Source of the DNA: Pseudomonas viridiflava
Lineage (GTDB): Bacteria > Pseudomonadota > Gammaproteobacteria > Pseudomonadales > Pseudomonadaceae
Assembly: GCA_900596015.1 (NCBI GenBank)
Contig: UVIF01000019.1
Location: 1 to 50,175, forward strand
Reading direction: 5' to 3'
Length of the DNA: 50,175 bases
The notes under the pieces are model-generated. The model saw only the letters and a list, made by a program, of their open reading frames with translations. It was not told where the DNA came from and did not search any database. Position numbers and translations under genes: made by a program. Below are positions 26,714 to 34,766 of the stretch, one piece after another (position 1 is the first letter of the stretch; each line of letters starts with the position of its first letter).

Positions 26714-28056
26714 AGGTTGTACTGTTTGCGTTTGCGGTAGAGCGTCGAGGCGTCGATACCCAAGGTTTTGGCAGCCTGATCCAAGGTGTCACTGGTGGCC
26801 AGCACGGCGCCGATATGGGCCTTTTCCAGTTCGTCCAGGCTCAGCGCCGCACCGATGCGCGGTGCATTGTTGGCGGGCTGCTCGGCCATGCCCAGATGGC
26901 TGACCTCGACGCGCTCCTGAGGGCAGATGATGCTGGCCCGTTCGATCACGTTGCGCAGCTCGCGGATATTCCCCGGCCAGCGGTAGTTGAGCAGAGCCGC
27001 CCGCGCCTCCTCGCTGAAGCCTCTTGCAGGCCGCGCGTACTCCTTGACGAAGCGCGCCAGGAAACGATCGGCCAGGGTCAGGATATCCTCGCTGCGTTCG
27101 CGAAGTGGTGGCAGGTGCAGGGTGATCACGTTCAGGCGGTACAGCAGATCCTCGCGAAAACGGCCCTCGCGGACCATGTCCTCAAGGTTGAGGTTGGTCG
27201 CCGCCAGGATGCGCACATCGGCGCGACGCGTCACTGGGTCACCTACCCGCTCGTATTCCTTGTCCTGAATGAAACGCAGCAACTTGGGCTGCAAGGTCAG
27301 GGGAAAATCGCCGATCTCGTCAAGAAACAGGGTGCCACCGTCTGCTTGGTTGACGCGGCCCAAGGTGCTTTCACTGGCACCGGTGAACGCGCCGCGGCTA
27401 TGGCCGAAGAGTTCGCTTTCCATCAGCTCGGCAGTCAGCGACGGACAGTTGATGGTCACGCAGCTTTTCTTGGCGCGCTTGCTCCAGCCATGAATGGCCC
27501 GTGCAAGCTCGCCCTTGCCGGTACCCGATTCGCCGAGGATGAGGATGTTGGCATCGGTGACCGCCACTTGGCGCGCGGTTTCCAGCACGACCATCATGGC
27601 CGGGCTGTGGGAGTCCAGACCGTCCTTGGGTTTGCGTACCTCGCCTTCGAGCGCTTCGAGCCGGGCCGACAACTGACGTACTTCCAATTGCTTGGCGGTT
27701 GCCAGGCGCAACTGATCGGGGCTGCAGGGCTTGACCAGATAGTCGGCGGCGCCAGCCTGGATCGCATCGACGGCGGTATCCACCGCCGAGTGCGCGGTGA
27801 CGATCACGACACGCATCCATGGTGCCTGTACACGCATCTGTGCGAGTACGTCCAAGCCGTTGTCTTCGCCCAGGCGCAGATCGAGGAAGCACAGGTCGAA
27901 CACCTGGCGCTGCATCAAGGTGTCTGCCTGATTCGCGCTGTTGGCCGTGGCCACACTGTAGCCTTCGTCTTCCAGGCAATAGCGGAAGGTACGCAGGATG
28001 GCGGACTCATCGTCGACCAGCAGAATGCGGCCTTTATGCTCCGTGCCAGATTCCAT
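26710..28056 (-). CDS. algB: NtrC-family response regulator AlgB
   Basis: Regulator of 448 residues. The receiver domain has phospho-acceptor Asp59 ([11 protein letters not shown]). The AAA+ sigma-54 activator domain has Walker [10 protein letters not shown], the GAFTGA loop that contacts sigma-54, and Walker [16 protein letters not shown] Fis-type HTH closes the protein ([20 protein letters not shown]). In P. aeruginosa AlgB controls alginate and quorum-sensing-linked genes, in the alginate case without needing sigma-54. All sigma-54 activation motifs are present here. The divergent gene carries a sigma-54 promoter, with repeats between them (see findings). It heads the algB-kinB operon. Confidence 0.97.
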   Translation of the reverse strand: MESGTEHKGRILLVDDESAILRTFRYCLEDEGYSVATANSANQADTLMQRQVFDLCFLDLRLGEDNGLDVLAQMRVQAPWMRVVIVTAHSAVDTAVDAIQAGAADYLVKPCSPDQLRLATAKQLEVRQLSARLEALEGEVRKPKDGLDSHSPAMMVVLETARQVAVTDANILILGESGTGKGELARAIHGWSKRAKKSCVTINCPSLTAELMESELFGHSRGAFTGASESTLGRVNQADGGTLFLDEIGDFPLTLQPKLLRFIQDKEYERVGDPVTRRADVRILAATNLNLEDMVREGRFREDLLYRLNVITLHLPPLRERSEDILTLADRFLARFVKEYARPARGFSEEARAALLNYRWPGNIRELRNVIERASIICPQERVEVSHLGMAEQPANNAPRIGAALSLDELEKAHIGAVLATSDTLDQAAKTLGIDASTLYRKRKQYNL

Positions 28057-28101
28057 GTTCCTACGCTCCTCAGAGAAAATTCTTGGTTAGTCCCGGAAAA
28101 A

Positions 28102-28150
28102 TCGGGCAGGTTGCATGGTCAATTCTGATTGATTCGGCAGGCTGCATGGT
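28102..28150. promoter_or_regulatory. Paired direct repeats, candidate activator (UAS) sites
   Basis: GGCAGGTTGCATGGT (within 28102-28119) and GGCAGGCTGCATGGT (within 28133-28150) are near-identical direct repeats exactly 31 bp apart, three helical turns. They lie 45-95 bp upstream of algB and, in the other direction, about 90-140 bp upstream of the start predicted for the sigma-54 promoter at 28214. That is the usual place for enhancer sites of NtrC-type activators. AlgB is the obvious candidate to bind them (inference). Confidence 0.65.
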
Positions 28151-28213
28151 AGCTATTAGCTGATTACATTTCTAACTGTATGAAATATCTGAGCTTTCAA
28201 TAGGTAAAAAGTT

Positions 28214-28229
28214 TGGCATATGCCTTGCG
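28214..28229 (+). promoter_or_regulatory. Sigma-54 (RpoN) promoter of the BON-domain gene
   Basis: TTGGCATATGCCTTGCG: the GG at 28215-28216 and the GC at 28227-28228 are 12 bases apart, and it fits the -24/-12 consensus YTGGCACG-N4-TTGCW closely. Predicted start near 28240, 27 bases before the ATG. Confidence 0.82.
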
Positions 28230-28266
28230 ATATCAATCGATTGTCTTGAATGGGAGGAGAGTACGA

Positions 28267-29142
28267 ATGCGTGGTATCAAGCGACTCACATTGGCAAGCG
28301 TCATGGCCGGTCTGTTCGGTCTGTCGACACTGGCCTCGGCGGCGACCCCCGCCAATCCCGAGCAGCCTGCTCATGAACCATCCAGTCTCGAAAGCAAGCT
28401 GCAGGCAGCGCGCCAGGAGGGCTCGATCTGGACAGCTCTGGCCTTGAATCGACAGCTCAATGGCTTCGAGTTCGGCGTGCAGGTCAGCGAGGGCACCGCT
28501 ATCTTGACCGGTGTCGTGGAAGACCAGGTCGATCGCGAGCTTGCCGAGCAGGTAGCCCTCAATACCCAAGGCATCGACAAGGTCGATAACCGCTTGAGCC
28601 TGAATCCGGAACTGGTCGAGCACGTCAACCAGCGCCAGCAGTTCGCCCAGCATCTGGAAGACGCTACCCTGACGGCAATCATCAAGTCCAAGTTGCTGTG
28701 GAACACCAGTACCCAGGCATTGGACATCGTGGTCACCAGCAACGACGGTGTCGTGACACTCAAGGGCCAGGCCCAGACGGCCGACGCCAAGCAACTGGCC
28801 GGAACCCTGGCAACCAATACCGACGGCGTCTATCAGGTGAACAACCTGATCAGCCTGGGTGCAGCGGATACGGCGACGACGCGTGCCGAGACCAAGGCCA
28901 AGAAGACCGAAGAAGCCTTGAGCGATACGTGGGTGACCAGCAAGATCAAGGCGAGCTTGCTGCTCAATCGCGATCTGGATGGGTTGAGCATCGACGTCGA
29001 AACACGCACGGGCATGGTCACGCTCAAGGGTGATGTAGCCAGTTCCGAACAGAAAACCCTGGCTGTAGAGGTGGCACGCAACATCCGCGGTGTCCGTGGT
29101 GTGGATGCCGATCTGTTGAAAGTCTCCAAGCCGATCCTGTAA
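28267..29142 (+). CDS. Periplasmic protein with three BON domains
   Basis: A 291-residue secreted protein. Signal peptide (LFGLSTLASAA, cleavage near residue 25), then three BON repeats at about 50-112, 130-198 and 218-289. Each carries a conserved hydrophobic-Gly core (VSEGTAILTGVVED, SNDGVVTLKGQAQ, TRTGMVTLKGDVAS). BON proteins such as OsmY bind membranes or other envelope polymers and are typically osmotic or stress induced. The ATG at 28267 has GGAGGAG upstream. A sigma-54 promoter precedes it, divergent from algB. The exact role is unknown. Confidence 0.9.
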   Translation: MRGIKRLTLASVMAGLFGLSTLASAATPANPEQPAHEPSSLESKLQAARQEGSIWTALALNRQLNGFEFGVQVSEGTAILTGVVEDQVDRELAEQVALNTQGIDKVDNRLSLNPELVEHVNQRQQFAQHLEDATLTAIIKSKLLWNTSTQALDIVVTSNDGVVTLKGQAQTADAKQLAGTLATNTDGVYQVNNLISLGAADTATTRAETKAKKTEEALSDTWVTSKIKASLLLNRDLDGLSIDVETRTGMVTLKGDVASSEQKTLAVEVARNIRGVRGVDADLLKVSKPIL

Positions 29143-29253
29143 TCGTGCAAATCGCCCGAGCCTACACCTGCTATCGTGCAGGTTGCTGTTCCACATAGAA
29201 CAGATGATCTATCAAGCTATTGATTATAAAGGGTTTTATCAGGAGTCCAAGGT

Positions 29254-29269
29254 TGGCATGCAGGCTGCA
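29254..29269 (+). promoter_or_regulatory. Second sigma-54 promoter, ahead of the 94-aa gene
   Basis: TTGGCATGCAGGCTGCAA has the GG at 29255-29256 and the GC at 29267-29268, 12 bases apart. It matches YTGGCACG-N4-TTGCW at nearly all conserved positions. The predicted start is near 29280, 45 bases before the ATG at 29325. Confidence 0.78.
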
Positions 29270-29324
29270 ATACTTGTTTCAACAACACGTATTCAGTCGC
29301 TACCCCAGTGCAAGGAGTCTCCGG

Positions 29325-29609
29325 ATGAACCGTCCTCAAGCAGCCCAAGCGTCCGCTCTGTCCCAAACGATGCGTCAGGCATTGTTTCTGGTTCTAGCGG
29401 CGCTGGTGACTCTGCTGGCGGTGCAGCTGTATGCGAGCTGGGCATCCGCCCAGCAGCAGGGGCTTCTTCTGCCACCGCAAGTGCGTCTGGTCGACACTGC
29501 TCACCTCAATCCAGCCAGTGCGCACTGGGTCGGGAAGCAGCAATCCGGAAACATCGAACGCGTACAAACGAACGAACCGGTTGAACACATTCGCAGTTGG
29601 GTGTTCTGA
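29325..29609 (+). CDS. Small single-span membrane protein, unknown function
   Basis: A 94-residue protein preceded by AAGGAG 8-13 bases before the ATG. A short cytoplasmic N-terminus is followed by one strong membrane helix (QALFLVLAALVTLLAVQLYA, about residues 18-40) and a polar, probably periplasmic C-terminal tail of 50 residues without cysteines. I recognise no family. Its codon use is like its neighbours', its ribosome binding site is good, and it has a sigma-54 promoter, so I consider it real. The end of the gene overlaps an AlgU-type promoter for the next two genes. Confidence 0.7.
   Translation: MNRPQAAQASALSQTMRQALFLVLAALVTLLAVQLYASWASAQQQGLLLPPQVRLVDTAHLNPASAHWVGKQQSGNIERVQTNEPVEHIRSWVF
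29583..29609 (+). promoter_or_regulatory. Candidate AlgU (sigma-22) promoter for DUF1328-ivy
   Basis: GAACAC, 16 bases, TCTGA. The -10 box is a perfect match to the AlgU consensus; the -35 keeps the crucial GAAC. The predicted start near 29616 leaves a 54-base leader before the DUF1328 ATG. It lies within the last codons of the 94-residue gene. Confidence 0.6.
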
Positions 29610-29657
29610 GGTACTGGCAACGCATCTGATCAACCGATAAAACACGACAAATCGTAA

Positions 29658-29834
<177 letters not shown>

Positions 29835-29836
29835 CC

Positions 29837-30307
29837 ATGACCAGCATGACCCTCAAGGGTATAGCCATGGCGCTGTCGCTGGTCGGCAGCAGCATGGCGA
29901 TGGCCGCCAATGACGGTCAGGCTCGCGTCAGTGAGCTATTGAGTTCGAGTACAAAGTACCGTGATACCTGGCAGTCGGTGATCAAGTCCGAGGAACGTGT
30001 TCCGGACTGGATCATCAATCTGTCGGGCGCTTCGCCGGAACAGATGTCTGCGGTCCCCGAGGATGGCGACAACTATTTGGTAGGGCCGTTATGTGAAACC
30101 GCAGAGAGCTGCAAGAGCGGGCGACTGCTCGTGGCTTTCAGCATGGACAAAGACGATGCCTATGCCTTGTATGTCCAGGTTCCCGCTGGCTTGCCTGCCG
30201 ACAAGTCGCCTGCGCGTCACGCGACTTATCGCTTTCTCGGCAAGCCCGACGAAGGCATGCAGCAGATGCTGATGGAACAGTTGAAGAAAGACCCTAACTG
30301 GTACTGA
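29837..30307 (+). CDS. ivy: Ivy-type inhibitor of C-type lysozyme
   Basis: Periplasmic protein of 156 residues. Signal peptide (MALSLVGSSMAMAA), then the Ivy fold with the inhibitory loop closed by a cysteine pair (CETAESC), which corresponds to CKPHDC in E. coli Ivy. The conserved PDWI and YALYVQVP segments are present. By position it is the counterpart of PA5481 (Ivyp2). It protects peptidoglycan from host or own lytic enzymes. It directly follows the DUF1328 gene in one transcript. Confidence 0.85.
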   Translation: MTSMTLKGIAMALSLVGSSMAMAANDGQARVSELLSSSTKYRDTWQSVIKSEERVPDWIINLSGASPEQMSAVPEDGDNYLVGPLCETAESCKSGRLLVAFSMDKDDAYALYVQVPAGLPADKSPARHATYRFLGKPDEGMQQMLMEQLKKDPNWY

Positions 30308-30449
30308 CTTCCTGTCATGCCCTGGTGGTTCGCGCCATCATGGCAGTGCAACAAAGTTCTACAGATTGGGCCGGGTGATCCTGGCCCGAATGGCCGGCAC
30401 TCAGAAGGTGACGGTCATGACCATGGGGTCGGGTTGTTCTGAATGCAGT

Positions 30450-30554
30450 CGGTTCGGAGTGACCTAGGGGTACACGGAGGACCTCCGAACCGGGCCGGGT
30501 CAGGCAACAGCTACCGTGCAAGCCATGTACGATCATTACGTACTGCGGCTTGCA
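30450..30554. promoter_or_regulatory. Two inverted repeats in the 620-bp region upstream of gltP
   Basis: The gene-free stretch 30308-30928 separates ivy from gltP. It holds CGGTTCGGAG (30450-30459) with its partner CTCCGAACCG (30483-30492), and a compound hairpin at 30517-30554 whose arms are TGCAAGCC/GGCTTGCA outside and GTACG/CGTAC inside. Neither has a T-run. From about 30580 the sequence becomes AT-rich, probably the gltP promoter region. I see no credible gene in it. Confidence 0.6.
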
Positions 30555-30928
30555 CGGAGCCTATCTCAGCAGCATCGAGCTGCCTTCTATCTTGTTTCAT
30601 CTTTTTCCTGCAGCAAATTCCCTGCGTTCGGTTTCGCGAACGTCTTTGGTTTTTTAACACCCCCCTCTTGGCAAACCTGCCAATTCCCTTGGCACGGCCA
30701 GTCGTCTATCCGAACGCGCATATCAAAGATGGAAAATCATTCAATTGCGTTATGCCGATCCTGCATGGGGTAGTCGTTTCCGGCATTAGACGCTGCTGCA
30801 GCGCATCGGAATAGTTGCGCCTTTTTTCGTTCGCCAAAGCGTTTCGCCACGGCGTGAAGAAACCTCTACGGGTGACCGTTCGGCTTGCGAACAGGCATCA
30901 CGAGTTGACTTGGAAAAAGGGTAACGAC

Positions 30929-32242
30929 ATGAAGAAGGCAAAACTGAGCCTCGCCTGGCAAATACTCATCGGCCTGGTACTGGGCATCGCACTGGGTGCA
31001 GTGCTCAATCACTTCAGCGCCGAGAAGGCCTGGTGGATCAGCAACATCCTGCAGCCCGCAGGCGACATCTTCATCCGCTTGATCAAAATGATCGTGATCC
31101 CCATCGTGATCTCTTCGCTGATCGTTGGCATCGCTGGCGTGGGCGACGCGAAGAAGCTCGGCCGTATCGGCGTCAAGACCATCCTTTATTTCGAGGTGGT
31201 GACCACCATTGCCATTCTGGTTGGCCTGGGCCTTGCCAACCTGTTCCAGCCTGGACTGGGTATCGACATGAGTACCTTGGGCACCGTGGACATTTCGCAG
31301 TATCAGAAAACCACGGCTGAGGTGCAGCATGACCATGCGTTCGTCGCCACCCTGCTCAACCTGATTCCGTCCAACATCTTTGCGTCGATCGTTCGTGGCG
31401 ACATGCTGCCGATCATCTTCTTCTCGGTACTGTTCGGCCTGGGCCTGTCGAGTCTACCGGGCGAAACCCGCGAGCCTCTGGTCAAAGTTTTCCAGGGCGT
31501 ATCGGAAAGCATGTTCAAGGTCACTCACATGATCATGAACTACGCCCCGATCGGCGTCTTCGCGCTGATTGCCGTGACGGTGGCCAACTTCGGCTTCGCT
31601 TCGCTGCTGCCCTTGGCCAAACTGGTGGTGCTGGTGTATGCGGCGATCCTGTTCTTCGCCATCGTCGTGCTCGGCGTGATCGCACGCCTGTTCGGCTTCT
31701 CGGTCTTCAAGCTGTTCCGTATCTTCAAGGACGAGCTGGTGCTGGCGTATTCCACGGCCAGTTCGGAAACCGTCCTGCCGCGCGTGATCGAGAAGATGGA
31801 AGCCTACGGCGCACCGAAGGCCATCAGCAGCTTCGTGGTGCCTACCGGCTACTCGTTCAACCTCGACGGCTCGACCCTCTATCAAAGCATCGCGGCGCTG
31901 TTCATTGCCCAGCTGTATGGCATCGACCTGTCGATCGGGCAACAACTGATGCTGGTGCTGACCCTGATGGTCACTTCCAAGGGCATCGCAGGCGTGCCTG
32001 GCGTGTCGTTCGTGGTCTTGCTGGCCACTCTGGGCAGTGTTGGTATTCCCCTCGAAGGCCTGGCCTTCATCGCAGGTGTCGACCGCATCATGGACATGGC
32101 CCGTACCGCGCTCAACGTCATCGGCAATGCCCTGGCCGTGCTGGTGATCTCGCGCTGGGAAGGCATGTACGACGATGCCAAGGGCGAGCGTTACTGGAAC
32201 TCCCTGCCGCACTGGCGCAACAAGGACCGCGTCGCCCCCTGA
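30929..32242 (+). CDS. gltP: Proton/glutamate symporter GltP (DAACS family)
   Basis: Imports glutamate/aspartate with protons. The 437-residue membrane protein has the DAACS architecture: eight helices and two re-entrant hairpins. The serine-rich motif is TASSETVLPRV, and the NMDG-like motif lies in SFNLDGSTLYQSIAALFIAQ. The second hairpin is SKGIAGVPGVSFVVL. The ATG at 30929 (MKKAKLSLAWQI) has AAAAGG upstream and starts at the family's usual place; in-frame codons before it are not conserved. It is a single-gene transcript, followed by REP elements. Confidence 0.93.
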   Translation: MKKAKLSLAWQILIGLVLGIALGAVLNHFSAEKAWWISNILQPAGDIFIRLIKMIVIPIVISSLIVGIAGVGDAKKLGRIGVKTILYFEVVTTIAILVGLGLANLFQPGLGIDMSTLGTVDISQYQKTTAEVQHDHAFVATLLNLIPSNIFASIVRGDMLPIIFFSVLFGLGLSSLPGETREPLVKVFQGVSESMFKVTHMIMNYAPIGVFALIAVTVANFGFASLLPLAKLVVLVYAAILFFAIVVLGVIARLFGFSVFKLFRIFKDELVLAYSTASSETVLPRVIEKMEAYGAPKAISSFVVPTGYSFNLDGSTLYQSIAALFIAQLYGIDLSIGQQLMLVLTLMVTSKGIAGVPGVSFVVLLATLGSVGIPLEGLAFIAGVDRIMDMARTALNVIGNALAVLVISRWEGMYDDAKGERYWNSLPHWRNKDRVAP

Positions 32243-32249
32243 CGCGGCT

Positions 32250-32357
32250 CTGTGAGAGCGGGCTCTGCCCGCGAACGGCGCGCCGCGATGGCACCTGCAT
32301 CCGCAGCCTACCCGGCGACGCGGCTCGTACCCTGTAGCAGCGGTGCAAGCCGCGTCC
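32250..32357. repeat. REP elements of family A and family B downstream of gltP
   Basis: A family A unit lies at 32250-32275 (core GAGCGGGCTCTGCCCGC). A family B unit lies at 32334-32357 (GTAGCAGCGGTGCAAGCCGC), with a degenerate inverted partner (GACGCGGCTCGTAC) just before it. Same combination as at the left end of the window. Confidence 0.8.
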
Positions 32358-32457
32358 GGCCTCACGCGAAAACCCTGACACACCACGCTGCCCTGCGGGG
32401 CAGAATCCAACCTCGCTTTGGGCTATCATCCGCGCATCTTCGAACGAGGGAATACCC

Positions 32458-33699
32458 ATGCTGAACGGCCTGTGGCTCAGCTTCTTTCTGATTGCCGCGA
32501 TTTCGGCCTTCGGCCAATGGCTGGTAGGAGGCAACGCCGGTATCTTCGCGGCCATGGTCGAAAGCCTGTTCGCCATGGCCAAGTTGTCGGTAGAAGTAAT
32601 GGTCCTGCTGTTCGGCACCCTCACCCTGTGGCTGGGCTTCCTGAAGATCGCCGAGAAGGCCGGTATCGTCGATTGGCTGGCCAAGGTTCTGGGGCCGCTG
32701 TTCAGCCGGCTGATGCCCGAGGTGCCACGCGGTCACCCGGCACTGGGCCTGATCACCATGAACTTCGCCGCCAACGGCCTGGGCCTGGACAACGCCGCGA
32801 CCCCGATCGGCCTCAAGGCCATGCGCTCGCTGCAGGAACTCAACCCCAGCGCTACCACTGCCAGCAACGCGCAGATCCTGTTTCTGGTACTCAACGCCTC
32901 ATCGCTGACCCTGCTGCCGGTGTCGATCTTCATGTACCGCGCTCAGCAGGGTGCTGTCGACCCGACGCTGGTCTTTTTGCCGATCCTGCTGGCCACTTCT
33001 GCCGGTACGCTCGTGGGCCTGCTGGCGGTGGCCGTGATGCAGCGCCTGCGCCTATGGGATCCGGTCGTTCTGGCCTACCTGATCCCCGGTACGCTGCTGC
33101 TTGGTCTGTTCATGGCGTTTCTGGGCACCCTCTCGGCAACGGCCCTGGCAGGCCTGTCCTCGATTCTCGGCAACCTCACGCTGTTTGGCCTGATCATCCT
33201 GTTCCTGGTCATCGGCGCGCTGCGCAAGGTGCAGGTCTACGAGGCCTTCGTCGAGGGGGCGAAGGAAGGGTTCGACGTTGCCAAGAGCCTGCTGCCGTAT
33301 CTGGTCGCCATGCTCTGCGCAGTGGGCGTGCTGCGCGCCTCGGGCGCCCTGGAGCTGGGTCTGGATGGCATTCGTCACCTGGTCGAGTGGCTGGGCATGG
33401 ACACCCGTTTCGTCGACGCCCTGCCGACCGCGCTGGTCAAGCCCTTTTCCGGCAGTGCTGCGCGCGCGATGCTGATCGAAACCATGCAGTCCCACGGCGT
33501 GGACAGCTTTGCGGCGTTGGTCGCAGCGACCATCCAGGGCAGTACCGAGACGACTTTCTACGTACTGGCCGTGTACTTCGGCGCCGTGGGCATCCAGCGT
33601 GCGCGCCATGCCGTGGGCTGCGCGCTGCTGGCGGATCTGGCCGGGGTCATCGCAGCCATCGTGGTCTGCTACTGGTTCTTCGGGGCCACGGCGGCCTGA
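32458..33699 (+). CDS. SpmA-SpmB fusion, nucleoside-recognition (Gate) domain membrane protein
   Basis: A 413-residue polytopic membrane protein. The N-terminal half (1-200) resembles B. subtilis SpmA (GFLKIAEKAGIVDWLAKVLGP, TMNFAANGLGLDNAATPIGL). The C-terminal half (230-413) resembles SpmB (EGAKEGFDVAKSLLPYLVAM, PTALVKPFSGSAARAML, GSTETTFYV). The two are separate genes in Bacillus, where they act in spore-core dehydration. In non-sporulating Pseudomonas the substrate is unknown; nucleoside or other small-molecule transport is a guess from the family name. It overlaps the convergent DUF5924 gene by 31 bp. Confidence 0.88.
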   Translation: MLNGLWLSFFLIAAISAFGQWLVGGNAGIFAAMVESLFAMAKLSVEVMVLLFGTLTLWLGFLKIAEKAGIVDWLAKVLGPLFSRLMPEVPRGHPALGLITMNFAANGLGLDNAATPIGLKAMRSLQELNPSATTASNAQILFLVLNASSLTLLPVSIFMYRAQQGAVDPTLVFLPILLATSAGTLVGLLAVAVMQRLRLWDPVVLAYLIPGTLLLGLFMAFLGTLSATALAGLSSILGNLTLFGLIILFLVIGALRKVQVYEAFVEGAKEGFDVAKSLLPYLVAMLCAVGVLRASGALELGLDGIRHLVEWLGMDTRFVDALPTALVKPFSGSAARAMLIETMQSHGVDSFAALVAATIQGSTETTFYVLAVYFGAVGIQRARHAVGCALLADLAGVIAAIVVCYWFFGATAA

Positions 33700-34709
33700 G
33701 CTGCGTCGTCGGTCACCGTGAAGCGCAGCACGCCGACGATCTGACCGTCCTCGGTCAACACCCGCACCTGCCATTTCCCCGCGACGTTGCCGGGGAAATT
33801 CTGCTTGTGGCTCCAGGCGCGATAGCCCTCCTTGCGCCCGCCGTGGATGTCCAGGGCGATGCGATCGACCTCGGTGCCGTTCTGCTGCCACACATGATAG
33901 ATACGCTCGTCCAGGCCTCGTGGAGCATTGATGGCGGTGTAGGCGTAGAGCCCGCTGCTGCGCAATTGCGCCGCGCTGACCGTATCCAGGCTGTCGCCAT
34001 GGGTACGGCTGCGGTTGTCCAGCTCGGTGGTCACCGCCACCTCGGTCAGCCATAGCGTGGCAGGCGGCACCCAGGAACGCAGAAGCCATCCAGCGCCGCC
34101 GATCATCAAGGTCGCCAACAGCAGCGCCACGCCTCGACGCCAATGGTTGATCGGGAAACTGACGGCAAGGCTCGGAAAGGCCAGCAGCATGGCGATGGCC
34201 AGCGCCAGCTTGAAACTTTCATCCGTGGTCAGGTGCAGGATGATCGGCAGTGCCGTGAGCAACGCGGCGAACAGCGTGAAGGTGTGCAGCGCCATGAACA
34301 GCCAGCGCCGGGGCGCTACCCATTTGTAGTACAGCGGGTCGATGATCGACACCAGCCCGGCCAGCGTCAGCAGCCCGGTAAACACCAGCTGGCCGCTGTT
34401 CCAAGTGGTAGTGACATAGAAGAAAGGCAAGACGAAGAACAGGCTTTCCTGGTGAATCATCTGGGTCGCGTAGCGCAGCACCGGCGTGGGTATCTCACGC
34501 TTGAACAGGCGCGTGAACAACTGGGTGAAGGTGTTCTCGAGCATCAACCAGATCCAGGTCAGCAGCATCACCACCGCGATCCAGCTGGCCAGGCCCGCCT
34601 GTCGATCGACCAGCACGAAGCTGCCGATCCCGGACAGGAACCCGCCCAGTGCGATCACCCCAGGGTAGCGTTTGATGAGCTCGATGAGGCGCTGAACGAT
34701 GTACGGCAT
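33669..34709 (-). CDS. DUF5924/DUF2914 membrane protein
   Basis: A protein of 346 residues. The first 230 form about seven to eight membrane helices (start YIVQRLIELIKRYPGVIAL). The C-terminal ~100 residues make a soluble DUF2914 domain (RIYHVWQQNGTEVDRIALDI, YRAWSHKQNFPGNVAGKWQVRV in part), probably periplasmic. Function unknown. I chose the ATG at 34709; a GTG four codons upstream (34721) is also possible. It is 57 bp behind the M16 peptidase gene and may be co-transcribed with it. Confidence 0.85.
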   Translation of the reverse strand: MPYIVQRLIELIKRYPGVIALGGFLSGIGSFVLVDRQAGLASWIAVVMLLTWIWLMLENTFTQLFTRLFKREIPTPVLRYATQMIHQESLFFVLPFFYVTTTWNSGQLVFTGLLTLAGLVSIIDPLYYKWVAPRRWLFMALHTFTLFAALLTALPIILHLTTDESFKLALAIAMLLAFPSLAVSFPINHWRRGVALLLATLMIGGAGWLLRSWVPPATLWLTEVAVTTELDNRSRTHGDSLDTVSAAQLRSSGLYAYTAINAPRGLDERIYHVWQQNGTEVDRIALDIHGGRKEGYRAWSHKQNFPGNVAGKWQVRVLTEDGQIVGVLRFTVTDDAAQAAVAPKNQ

Positions 34710-34766
34710 GGTCTTCCACACGAAAAAGGCGATGAAACGGTGCTCAGGATACCGGCTCGTCAGGCG

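Noticed and set aside
29611..29628. Third sigma-54-like sequence (CTGGCAACGCATCTGAT) ahead of DUF1328
   Set aside because: The -24 half is good, but the -12 GC is missing (GA instead), so it is below the threshold for a call.
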